From Streptomyces microflavus (GTDB lineage Bacteria; Actinomycetota; Actinomycetes; Streptomycetales; Streptomycetaceae), in NCBI RefSeq assembly GCF_014650075.1, contig NZ_BMUG01000014.1, positions 62,001 through 126,000 of the forward strand: a stretch of DNA of 64,000 bases, written 5' to 3'. The notes beneath the pieces were generated by a model. The model searched no databases. It was not told the origin of the DNA and saw nothing but the letters and a program-made list of their open reading frames with translations. How positions within the stretch are numbered: the first letter of the stretch is position 1; each line of letters begins with the position of its first letter. The position numbers and the translations under genes were made by a program. Shown here piece by piece: positions 38,404 through 46,353 of this stretch.

Positions 38404-39891
38404 CTAGGCGGTGCCCTGCGGGGCGTCGGCGCTCAGCGGTTCGGGAGCGGGTTCCGCCGTGCGGGGGCCGGGCACGGAGGTGGGGGCGGCTTCCGCGACG
38501 AGCGGGGTGCGGCGGACGACGAGGGTGGCGACGAGGGCCGTGATCGCGGCGAGGGCGAACCCGTAGGGCGGGGTGGCTCCCGTGGGGTGGGTCTCGTAGA
38601 CGAGCGCCGCCGACAGCACGACCAGGACGGTGGCGACCCGGCCGTACTGCTGGGTGGCGGCCACGACCACCAGCCCCCACAGGAGGTACCAGGGCTGCAC
38701 CATCGGCGAGAGCGCGACCAGCACCAGCAGGCCCAGGCCCAGGGCGTGGACCGGTGGCAGGTGGCCGTTCATCGACCTGCGGGCCAGGACGAGGATCAGG
38801 ACGACCGCCGCCGCCAGGCCGAGGGTCTGCACGGCGGACTTGACCGGTTCGGGGTCGGTGCCCAGGAGCAGGCGGCCCAGCTCGCCCAGGCCCAGGCCCA
38901 GGTCGCTGACGACGGAGAGCGCGGTGTGGATGTTGCCCGCGACGCCCTGGGTCCTGAGCCAGCCGAAGCCGGTGCCGCTGATCAGTGTGGCCGAACCGGC
39001 GACGGCACACGCGACGAGGCCGGGCGCGAGGAGCCCCTTGGCCCAACGCCGCAGCCGGGGTCCGGTCGCCGAGGCGTGCACGGTGACGCCGATGAACAGC
39101 AGCGCCACCGCTGCCGGGGACTTGACCATCATGGCGAGTCCGACGAGGGCGCTTCCGGCCACCCATCTGCCACGCAGCGCGAGCGCGAGCCCGGCCAGCA
39201 TGAGGCCGATCATCAGGCCGTCGTTGTGCATGCCGGCGACCACGTGCATCAGCAGGAGCGGGTTGAGCGCCCCGAGCCACAGGGCGCGGCTCTCGGAGGT
39301 GCCGTGCTCCCGGGCCACTCGGCGCAGGGCCCAGACGATGAGGACGAGCGAGGCGAGCGCGATGAGCCGCATCGCCAGGACTGCGGGCACGATCGTCCCG
39401 CCGGTCGTCTTCGCCACGGCGGCGGAGAGCAGGAGGAAGAGCGGTCCGTACGGGGCCGGGGTGTCGCGCCAGTGGTTGCCGACGCTCGCCGCCGCGTCGC
39501 CGCCGATTCCGGCGGGGTCGAGGCTGGAGGGGCCGACGGTGTAGACGTCGTGGCCCTCGATGACCATCGCGCCCTGGGCGATGTAGCTGTAGACGTCGGC
39601 GCTGTAGAGCGGGGGCGTGAGCAGGAACGGCGCTGTCCACCAGGCGAGGGTCGTGAGCGTTTCGCGTACGGAGGAGGCGGTCCTGCCGTACTGCCACCAG
39701 GCGACGACCAGCACGGTCAGTCCGGTGTAGGCGAGGACGGCCGCGGCCGTCCGCACGGTGGAGCCGTGGTCGATCCAGAGGCCCCAGGGGTCGTGGGCCG
39801 GCAGTTTTCCGGAGATCCAGCCGCCCGCGGCGGTCGCCAGGGCGCCCGCCGCACCCAGCCGACGGTATCCGGCAGCATTCAAAGCCCACAT
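38404..39891 (-). CDS. MptB-like polyprenol-phosphomannose-dependent mannosyltransferase
   Basis: 495 aa multi-span membrane glycosyltransferase (GT-C fold). About ten to thirteen hydrophobic segments are visible. Between them the loop SADVYSYIAQGAMVIEGHDVYTVGPSSL bears the Asp/Tyr motif of the family and NHWRDTPAPYGPLFLLL follows. Members add alpha-1,6-mannose from polyprenyl-phosphomannose in mycobacterial lipoglycan synthesis; Streptomyces homologues lack a settled role. The C-terminal 35 residues are a Pro-rich tail. ATG 39891 is the natural start. Confidence 0.88.
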   Translation of the reverse strand: MWALNAAGYRRLGAAGALATAAGGWISGKLPAHDPWGLWIDHGSTVRTAAAVLAYTGLTVLVVAWWQYGRTASSVRETLTTLAWWTAPFLLTPPLYSADVYSYIAQGAMVIEGHDVYTVGPSSLDPAGIGGDAAASVGNHWRDTPAPYGPLFLLLSAAVAKTTGGTIVPAVLAMRLIALASLVLIVWALRRVAREHGTSESRALWLGALNPLLLMHVVAGMHNDGLMIGLMLAGLALALRGRWVAGSALVGLAMMVKSPAAVALLFIGVTVHASATGPRLRRWAKGLLAPGLVACAVAGSATLISGTGFGWLRTQGVAGNIHTALSVVSDLGLGLGELGRLLLGTDPEPVKSAVQTLGLAAAVVLILVLARRSMNGHLPPVHALGLGLLVLVALSPMVQPWYLLWGLVVVAATQQYGRVATVLVVLSAALVYETHPTGATPPYGFALAAITALVATLVVRRTPLVAEAAPTSVPGPRTAEPAPEPLSADAPQGTA

Positions 39892-39997
39892 GACCGGAGA
39901 ACCTATCGGACGGCGTGACGCCTCCGTTCCCCTCCCCCGTCCACCGGGGCCGGGGAGCTGCCGGGCACCCGGAGCCGGTTCCGGGTGCCCGTGGCGT

Positions 39998-40414
39998 TCA
40001 GCCGGTGAGCGACTGCTTCAGGGCGGCGAGGCCGTCGGCGTATATGCCCTGGAAGAGGCCGGTGGCCTCGTCGTCGCCGATCCCGTCCGGGGTGAAGGTG
40101 CCGGACCACTCCACCCGGGCGCTGCCGGGGTCCTCGCCCGCGTGCACGGCGATGGTCGAGAGGTAGCCGGTGACGGGGAAGGGGGCCTGGAGGATGGAGT
40201 AGCTGTAGGTGCGTGCGGCGTCGTCGAAGGCTTCGAGGCGCTCGACGATGACGCCGCCGTCCTCGTTGGTGAGGGTGCGGACGCGGCCGCCCTCGCTCGC
40301 TTCGCTGGTGGGGATGTAGGGGAGCCAGTCGGGCAGCGAGCCGAAGCCGCCGATGAGCTGCCAGACACGGTCGGCGGGGACGGGGAGTTCGATGGTCGCG
40401 GTGGTGGTGGCCAT
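39998..40414 (-). CDS. SRPBCC (START-like) family protein
   Basis: 138 aa single-domain protein: TATIELPVPADRVWQLIGGFGSLPDWLPYI at the N-terminus and the final amphipathic helix IYADGLAALKQSL are diagnostic of the polyketide cyclase/Bet v 1-like fold, which binds small hydrophobic molecules. It is 45 bases downstream of the aldo/keto reductase gene on the same strand, so it was likely co-transcribed with it. Confidence 0.88.
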   Translation of the reverse strand: MATTTATIELPVPADRVWQLIGGFGSLPDWLPYIPTSEASEGGRVRTLTNEDGGVIVERLEAFDDAARTYSYSILQAPFPVTGYLSTIAVHAGEDPGSARVEWSGTFTPDGIGDDEATGLFQGIYADGLAALKQSLTG

Positions 40415-40459
40415 GGGGGTGAGGTCCTTACGGTGCGGGCACGCGGTGCCAGGGGTGGT

Positions 40460-41469
40460 TCAGGCGGTGGGGACGGGGGCGTCGGCGGAGATCAGCTTCT
40501 CCTCGCGCAGGGCCGTCCAGAAGGCGGCGGGGACCTTCTCGTCGAGGGCGGCGAGGTCCTCGGCGATGCGGCTCGGCCGGGTGGCGCCGGGGATCGCAGC
40601 CGCGGTGGCCGGGTGGGCCAGGGCGAACTGGAGCGCGGCGGCCTTGATGCCGATGGAGTGCTGCTGGGCGAGCGCCTTGATGCGCTCGACCTTGGTGACG
40701 ATCTCCGCGGGGGCCTTCTGGTACTCGAAGTGCGCGCCGCCCGCGAGGATGCCCGAGCTGTACGGTCCGCCGACGACGAGGTCGACGTCGTGCTCGGCGG
40801 CGGCCGGGAGGAGGCGCTGGAGGGCGCGGTCGTGGTCCAGGAGGGTGTAGCGGCCGGCGAGGAGGAACGCGTCGGGGCGCGGCTCGTCGAGGTCGAGGGT
40901 GAGTTCGAGCGGCTCGACGCGGTTGACGCCGAGGCCCCACGCCTTGATGACGCCTTCCTCGCGGAGCCGGGTGAGGACCCGGAAGGCTCCGGTGCGGGCG
41001 CTCTCGTAGGCCGCGAGCCACTCGTCGCCGTAGAAGTCCTGGGCGACGTCGTGGACCCAGACGATGTCCAGGCGGTCGGTGCGCAGCCGCTTCAGGCTGT
41101 CCTCGATGGAGCGGAGGGTGGCGTCGGCGGTGTAGTCGTTGATCATCTTGTTGGGGCGGCCGTGCTCGAAGAGGCCGCCCTTCTCGCCGAGGTCGCGGGC
41201 GGCCGGGTTCTCGGTCTCGTCCAGGACGACGCGGCCGACCTTGGTGCTGAGGACGTAGTCGTCGCGCGGGTGCTGGGCGAGGACGTCGCCGAGCCGGATC
41301 TCGGAGAGGCCCGCCCCGTAGAAGGGGGCGGTGTCGAAGTAGCGGATGCCCTGGTCCCAGCTGCGACGACGGTGGCGGCGGCCTCCTCGTCGGGGATGGC
41401 GCGGAACATGTTGCCGAGCGGGGCGGTGCCGAAGCCGAGGCGGCCGGGGAGGAGGTGGGTGATGCTCAC
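40460..41469 (-). pseudogene. Aldo/keto reductase with a -1 frameshift near the N-terminus
   Basis: The gene starts at GTG 41469 (AAGGAC site) as VSITHLLPGRLGFGTAPLGNMFRAIPDEEAAATVVAA, then the frame breaks at about 41358-41364. In another frame the protein continues WDQGIRYFDTAPFYGAGLSEIRLGDVLA to the end at 40460. In intact members, AAWDQGIRYFDTAP is continuous, so one base is missing (GCAGCTGGGAC where a further base is expected before TGG). The rest is intact with the AKR Asp/Tyr region (DTAPFYG) and HDV. It could be a true mutation or a sequencing error. A LysR regulator is divergent. Confidence 0.85.
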
Positions 41470-41583
41470 GAGTGCGTCCTTCACGGGAGGAAGTTGCCGA
41501 CGTTTCGTGGGGATAGATCCCTTTGCTCACGCTCTGTCGGCCTTACGCATTCGAGGTTAGGATCGACACCTTGAGACTGTCCA

Positions 41584-41609
41584 AGACTTGTTCGGGCTCA
41601 CTTAAGTCT
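41584..41609. promoter_or_regulatory. LysR-type operator candidate between the divergent genes
   Basis: AGACTT (41584-41589) and AAGTCT (41604-41609) form an inverted repeat 14 bases apart, with ACTTAAGT at the right arm. It lies between the divergently oriented reductase and LysR genes, 25 bases before the regulator start, where LysR sites usually occur. Confidence 0.5.
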
Positions 41610-41633
41610 CTGAAGGTCTGACTAGGACGTGAC

Positions 41634-42530
41634 ATGCTCGATCTCCGCCAGCTCCGCTACTTCGTCGCCGTCGCCGAGACGGAACACGTCGGCCGCGCCG
41701 CCGAGCAGCTCCACATCTCGCAGTCGCCGCTGAGCCGGCAGATCGCGCAGCTGGAGAAGGATCTCGGCCTCACCCTGTTCGAGCGCGACCGGCAGCGGAT
41801 CCGGCTGACCTCCGACGGCCGGGTCTTCCTGGGCGAGACCAGGGCGCTGCTGACCCACGCGGGGCGGCTGGAGAACCTGGGACGCCGGCTCGGGCGCGGC
41901 GAGGAGGGCGGGCTCTGCATCGGGTACGTGCCCGACGCGATGCACACCGGCCTCCTGCCGGCCGCCCTGCGCACCCTGCGTACGGAGCGGCCGGGCATCC
42001 ATGTCGCGCTGTACGGGCAGCAGAGCGCCGAGCAGTTCGAGGGGCTGCGCCGACGCAGCCTGGACATCGCCCTGGTGCAGGAGCCGCCGGCCGAGGACGA
42101 CCCGGATCTGTGCTCTGCGCTGCTGCTGGAGGATCCGCTGCTGCTGGTGCTGCCCGAGGGCCATCCGCTCGCCCAGCAGCCGGACCTCGCACCCGCCGAC
42201 CTGGACGGGCAGCCGTGGATCGCGGTGGAGAGCAGCCGCGACCCGGCCTGGCGCGACACGTTCGTCGCCTCGTGCGTGGCGCTGGGCTTCACCCCGGACA
42301 TCACCCTGGACGCCGCCGAACCTCTCACCGCGCTCGGGCTCGTCGCGTCGGGTTTCGGCCTGGCCCTGGTCCAGCGGAGCATGGTGCGCGGCACGGCGCC
42401 CGGGGTCGCCGTACGCGAACTTCCCTGGCACGACGGGTCCGCACGGCTGTGGGCGGCCTGGCACCGCACCGATCTCCGGCCGGTCGTCGGGGAGTTCCGG
42501 GCGACGGTGCTCGACGCGGCGCCCGCGTAA
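41634..42530 (+). CDS. LysR-family transcriptional regulator
   Basis: 298 aa. Residues 1-60 form the LysR HTH (MLDLRQLRYFVAVAETEHVGRAAEQLHISQSPLSRQIAQLEKDLGLTLFERDRQRIRLTSDG). The effector domain shows LCIGYVPDAMHTGLLPAALRTLR and LLLVLPEGHPLA, as in regulators of aromatic or quinone metabolism (CatR/BenM-like). Divergent from the aldo/keto reductase, which it probably controls. Confidence 0.93.
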   Translation: MLDLRQLRYFVAVAETEHVGRAAEQLHISQSPLSRQIAQLEKDLGLTLFERDRQRIRLTSDGRVFLGETRALLTHAGRLENLGRRLGRGEEGGLCIGYVPDAMHTGLLPAALRTLRTERPGIHVALYGQQSAEQFEGLRRRSLDIALVQEPPAEDDPDLCSALLLEDPLLLVLPEGHPLAQQPDLAPADLDGQPWIAVESSRDPAWRDTFVASCVALGFTPDITLDAAEPLTALGLVASGFGLALVQRSMVRGTAPGVAVRELPWHDGSARLWAAWHRTDLRPVVGEFRATVLDAAPA

Positions 42531-42547
42531 CCCCGTTGCCTACGCTC

Positions 42548-42817
42548 CTAGCGCATGTCGCCGCGCCAGTCCCACTGGTGGCCGTCGATCGAGCGGGGAC
42601 CGTACTCGGCGCGGCCACCCGGTCCGTAGGCGCCTATCTCCGTGACCAGTCCGACGCCCTCGCGCAGGGCCTCGTCGCTCCAGCCCGTGACGTCGAGGAG
42701 CAGCCCGTCGAGCGGTCCGCCGACCAGCTCCCGGTAGTCGTGGCCCGGCCTCGGGCCGGGGTGCGGGTCGTCGTGGTCGGTGCCGTACACCCGTCGCTGC
42801 CTCATCAGCTCGTCCAT
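42548..42817 (-). CDS. Small hypothetical protein
   Basis: 89 aa, MDELMRQRRVYGTDHDDPHPG..., with ELVGGPLDGLLLDVTGWSDEALREGVGLVTEIGAYGPGGRAEYGP. It has no membrane segment and no domain that I recognise. ATG 42817 has no strong ribosome site. It is convergent to the LysR gene. The composition and the pattern of conserved-looking Gly/Pro turns suggest a real gene. Confidence 0.6.
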   Translation of the reverse strand: MDELMRQRRVYGTDHDDPHPGPRPGHDYRELVGGPLDGLLLDVTGWSDEALREGVGLVTEIGAYGPGGRAEYGPRSIDGHQWDWRGDMR

Positions 42818-43001
42818 GCAGGCAGCATCCCACCGGCCACTGACAACGGCCCGGCGTGCGGGGCCATCCGGCCACCGGGCGTCCCCCGCTGCCCCGCCGG
42901 AAAGCGGATGCGGCCGGCGGGCCGGTGTGGAAGGGTCCCCGGCGAACCGTCCCCGCCGGACGGCCGGCACACGACGCACACGCCCGGGAGCGAACCCACC
43001 G

Positions 43002-43622
43002 ATGGCCACACCACCACGCCTCGTCCCGCTGCTGGAGCAGTTCGACTTCGCCCGGGAGCGGCTCACCGGCCGTCTCACGGGTCCGCTCATGGACAGCGGC
43101 AACGGTGTCGGGATCGGTGTCACCCCGCTCGGCGACGACGAGTACTTCTGGCAGCCCGTACCCGGCTGCTGGTCCGTCCGCCGCCGCGAGGCGGGACCCG
43201 GGCCCCGCGCCACGGTGCTCGACGGGAGCGGCGACTGGGGCCGGGACTCGGCGGCGTCACCGCACCCCTTTCCGCCGCCGTTCACCACCATCGCCTGGCG
43301 GCTCAGCCACCTGAGCGAGATGCTGGCGCTCCGCGCGGACCACACGAACGGCAGCCGCTCCCTGACCCGGGCCGGCCTCGCCGTCCCAGGCGACGCCGCC
43401 GGGGCTGTGGCGGCGTTCGTCTCCGCGGCCGAGGCATGGCACGCGACCCTGCTCACCGCCGACGACACCGCCCTGGACACCGTGGGGTACAGCGCCTATC
43501 CGTACGGCAGCGACGCCGAGGACCTGTTCGTCGACATCGTCTGGTGGGTCAACCAGGAGATCCTGCATCACGGCGCCGAGATCGCCCTGATCCGCGATCT
43601 GTACCGGGCGCGGCAGCCCTGA
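43002..43622 (+). CDS. DinB-superfamily protein
   Basis: 206 aa. Metal-binding histidines are in WRLSHLSEMLALRADH and NQEILHHGAEIALIRDLY, as in DinB-like four-helix proteins; the N-terminal half has a Trp-rich loop (EYFWQPVPGCWSVRRRE). The reaction is unknown. The ATG 43002 has GGGAG 12 bases upstream. It is unrelated in sequence to the DinB protein at 6433-6942 beyond the fold. Confidence 0.85.
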   Translation: MATPPRLVPLLEQFDFARERLTGRLTGPLMDSGNGVGIGVTPLGDDEYFWQPVPGCWSVRRREAGPGPRATVLDGSGDWGRDSAASPHPFPPPFTTIAWRLSHLSEMLALRADHTNGSRSLTRAGLAVPGDAAGAVAAFVSAAEAWHATLLTADDTALDTVGYSAYPYGSDAEDLFVDIVWWVNQEILHHGAEIALIRDLYRARQP

Positions 43623-43731
43623 GGCGCTCCCTCCGCCCGGCACGGGACCGGTGCGGGACCGTCGTCGGCGAAGTCGCCGCCGTGGGGTGCGCGCCATATG
43701 ATTCAGGGACTCACGCACCGCGGAGCAGCCA

Positions 43732-44559
43732 ATGAACCGGCGTCGGACTCCCCGCTCGGTAAGCGCCGAGGATCTGCTGACCACGTTGCAGAGCCTCACT
43801 GCCCGCGCTCGGCGGGAGGTGGAATTCCACCAGGCCAGAGTGGAACTCGCGCAGGCCCTTCAGCGCGACATGCTTCCGGCGACCCTTCCCGCCCTCCCCG
43901 GCCTCCAGTCCGCGGCGCGGTACGCGCCGGCCCGGGACGGTCTGGACATCGGCGGCGACTGGTACGACGGCTTCGCGCTGGCGGACGGCGCCCTCGGGTT
44001 CGCGATCGGTGACGTCCAGGGCCACGACGTGGAGGCGGCGGCCTTCATGGGGCAGGTCCGCATCGCGATGCGGGCGATCGCGGGTACGGTCTCCGACCCG
44101 GGTGAGGTCATGGGCCGGACCAACGACCTCCTGCTGTCCGTGGACTCCGGCCTCTTCGCGACCTGTACGTTCCTGCGGCTGGACCCGCAGACCTGGGAGC
44201 TGCACAGTGCGCGGGCCGGGCATGTGCCCTGTGTCTGGGCGTCCGTGGACGGACGTTCGGGCATCACGGAGGACCCGGGGGGCCTGCCGCTGGGGATCCA
44301 GACGGGCGAGAGGTATCCCGTCACCCGGCGGACCCTGGACACGGACGGCGCGATCGTGCTGCTCACCGACGGCGTCGTCGAGGGCCCGTCGCTGCTCATC
44401 GAGGACGGCCTGGACCGGGTCCGGCAGCTGGTCGGCGCGCATGCCGGGGCGAGCGCGGACGAGCTGGCCGACGGGGTCCTCGGGGCGGCGGAGCTGACGG
44501 GCCACGAGGACGACGCGGCCGTACTCGTCCTGCGGCACGCCCCGGCCCGGGCGCGTTGA
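43732..44559 (+). CDS. PP2C-family (SpoIIE-type) serine phosphatase
   Basis: 275 aa. It begins with a basic coiled segment (LTTLQSLTARARREVEFHQARVELAQALQRDMLP) followed by the SpoIIE phosphatase core: GGDWYDGFAL, GDVQGHDVEAAAFMGQVRIAMRAIA, LLTDGVVE and HEDDAAVLVL contain the metal-binding Asp residues. No sensor domain is attached. Such proteins dephosphorylate anti-anti-sigma factors. TATGAT at 43697-43702 could be its -10. The gene for a MASE1 membrane protein follows on the same strand. Confidence 0.92.
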   Translation: MNRRRTPRSVSAEDLLTTLQSLTARARREVEFHQARVELAQALQRDMLPATLPALPGLQSAARYAPARDGLDIGGDWYDGFALADGALGFAIGDVQGHDVEAAAFMGQVRIAMRAIAGTVSDPGEVMGRTNDLLLSVDSGLFATCTFLRLDPQTWELHSARAGHVPCVWASVDGRSGITEDPGGLPLGIQTGERYPVTRRTLDTDGAIVLLTDGVVEGPSLLIEDGLDRVRQLVGAHAGASADELADGVLGAAELTGHEDDAAVLVLRHAPARAR

Positions 44560-44616
44560 CGCCGGGACCGCGGGGCCGCGTGTCACCGGCGGCCGTCTCC
44601 GCGAGGTCGGTGTCTG

Positions 44617-45621
44617 ATGAGTGCTGTGATCCGCAGCAAGGAAGCCAGACGTCGGGCCGTGTACGTGGCGCAGCTCCTGGGCGTGGTGGGCGCCTACTAC
44701 CTGTCGGGGCGGCTCGGACTGACGCGCCAGGTGGTGGTGGACGGCGCCGTGGTCACCCCGCTCTGGCCGCCCACCGGGATCTCGCTCGCCGCCCTGCTGT
44801 ACCTCGGCGCCCGGATCTGGCCGGGCATCGCCCTGGGCGCGTTCTTCACGGTCACCGCCATCGGTGACGCGTTCACCCTGTCCCGTCTGGGCATCGTCCT
44901 CGGCAACACCCTCGCGCCGCTCGCCGCCTACGCGCTGCTGCGCCGGGTGGGGTTCCGCAGCGAACTGGCCCGGCTGCGGGACGGGATCTGCCTGGTCTTC
45001 CTCGGCGCGTTCGCCGGGATGCTGATCAGCGCCACCATCGGCAGTGTGACGCTGATGCTCGACGACAAGGTCCCGGCGGGACGGTTCTGGCTGGTCTGGT
45101 CGTCCTGGTGGGCCGGGGACGCCATGGGGGTCCTCGTCGTCACCCCCGTACTGCTGGTGCTGAGCCGGGTGAGGCGGCCCCGGCTGTCCGACCGGTGGCC
45201 GGAGGCCTGCCTTCTCGCGGTCGTCGTGGTCCTGGCGGGGACCTTCTCCACCAGGAGCTCGCTCTCCATGATCTACCTGGTGTTCCCGGTGATCATCTGG
45301 GCGGCGCTCCGGTTCCAGCTGCCCGGCAGCGCGCCGTGCGCCCTGGTGGTGTCGGTGCTGGCGATCACCGCCGGTACGGATGCCCTGGGGCCGTTCGCGG
45401 GCCACACGCTCATGGAGATCATGGCCAACCTCACCGTGCTCAACGGATGCGTGGCGCTCACAGCCCTGCTGCTCGGGGCGATCGTGGCCGAGCACCAGAA
45501 CATCCGTCGCGAGACGGAGCACGCGGTCGTGGAGCTGGAGGCGCTGGTGGAGCAGCTCGCTCCGCTGCCGGGACGGCCCGTGGCGCGGTACGACGACGAC
45601 CCGCCGCGCCCGGGTCAGTAG
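44617..45621 (+). CDS. MASE1-domain integral membrane protein
   Basis: 334 aa with about eight spans. The MASE1 pattern is recognisable: LWPPTGISLAALLYLGARIWPGIALGAF, FWLVWSSWWAGDAMGVLVVTPVLLVL, LVFPVIIWAALRFQLPGSA. It ends with a short coiled tail (EHQNIRRETEHAVVELEALVEQL) but lacks a kinase or GGDEF output. It may sense signals for the adjacent phosphatase (58-base gap, same strand), making a two-part sensory system (inference). Confidence 0.88.
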   Translation: MSAVIRSKEARRRAVYVAQLLGVVGAYYLSGRLGLTRQVVVDGAVVTPLWPPTGISLAALLYLGARIWPGIALGAFFTVTAIGDAFTLSRLGIVLGNTLAPLAAYALLRRVGFRSELARLRDGICLVFLGAFAGMLISATIGSVTLMLDDKVPAGRFWLVWSSWWAGDAMGVLVVTPVLLVLSRVRRPRLSDRWPEACLLAVVVVLAGTFSTRSSLSMIYLVFPVIIWAALRFQLPGSAPCALVVSVLAITAGTDALGPFAGHTLMEIMANLTVLNGCVALTALLLGAIVAEHQNIRRETEHAVVELEALVEQLAPLPGRPVARYDDDPPRPGQ

Positions 45622-45713
45622 GGCAGCGGCCGGCCGGAGGGGGTCCGCAGGTCGAGCGGGGGCGGCCCCGACGGGGGCGGGGGTCGACGGACAACGATGC
45701 GGATGCGGCCCAT
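45615..45713 (-). CDS. Possible 32-aa Pro-rich small protein
   Basis: A frame MGRIRIVVRRPPPPSGPP... ending RPLPY runs from ATG 45713 to TGA 45615. GGAGGAGGTGGTGGCC stands directly before the ATG with good spacing, so translation is plausible. Its end overlaps the MASE1 gene's 3' end on the opposite strand. It is too short for family recognition and could be chance. The remaining gap (45714-45903) is otherwise empty. Confidence 0.4.
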   Translation of the reverse strand: MGRIRIVVRRPPPPSGPPPLDLRTPSGRPLPY

Positions 45714-45903
45714 GGCCACCACCTCCTCCAGGTGACCGGTATCTGCCCAGTCGGCGCGGCTTCACACTTCCGGCCCGCCGCACGGGCTCCTGGGCGCACC
45801 TGTGGCCGGGCCCCGGGCGGGGGCCGGACGGTGTGGGGATGCGGGCCGGGCCGGGTGCGGTGACCCTTGATGGGTGGGGGCGCAGAGGCTAGGAGGACCA
45901 GGC

Positions 45904-46098
45904 ATGTCCGCAATGGACAAGATCAAGAAGATGTTCAAGGGCCACGAGGACCAGGCGGGCAAGGGCATCGACAAGGCGGGAGACATGGTCGACGACCGGA
46001 CCAAGGGTAAGTACAGCGGTCACGTCGACACCGCTCAGGACAAGCTCAGGCAGCAGTTCGGCACCGAACGCGACCAGGACGGACCGCCGCGCACCTGA
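45904..46098 (+). CDS. Small MT0933/Rv0909-type antitoxin-like protein
   Basis: 64 aa, MSAMDKIKKMFKGHEDQAGKGIDKAGDMVDDRTKGKYSGHVDTAQDKLRQQFG. The pattern GHEDQAGKGIDKAGDMVDDRTKGKY is that of the short actinobacterial proteins named after Rv0909, paired with toxin Rv0910 in mycobacteria. No SRPBCC-type toxin neighbours it here, so it may be a CsbD-like stress protein. AGGAGG is seven bases before the ATG. Confidence 0.82.
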   Translation: MSAMDKIKKMFKGHEDQAGKGIDKAGDMVDDRTKGKYSGHVDTAQDKLRQQFGTERDQDGPPRT

Positions 46099-46109
46099 CC
46101 CCGGTCGCC

Positions 46110-46229
46110 GGTGCCCGGCACCGGGCCCGCGTCCGCGCGCAACCCGTCCGCCCGTAACCCGGTCCGTGCCACGGACCGCATCCCGTGGCACGGACCGCGT
46201 GTGCCGCCAGGGGCCCGGTGCCGGGCGCC
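46110..46229. repeat. Nested inverted repeats after the antitoxin-like gene
   Basis: Outer arms GGTGCCCGGCACCGGGCCC (46110-46128) and 46211-46229 are complementary with one G-T pair. An inner perfect 14-bp hairpin has arms 46161-46174 and 46183-46196 (GGTCCGTGCCACGG and its complement). The inner hairpin can act as terminator of the small gene. Together they could fold into a long bulged stem. This occupies half of the 255-base gap before the sigma-CAP gene. Confidence 0.75.
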
Positions 46230-46353
46230 CGGGTGACGGGAGGCACCGGAAGAAATCCGGGATGTTCATCGGATTCTTGTTATTGTCCGGCCCGCACCGC
46301 ATCTCCCGAGTGTGGGAAGTGACAGCACCGGACCCCGGAAGAGTGAGCACAGC

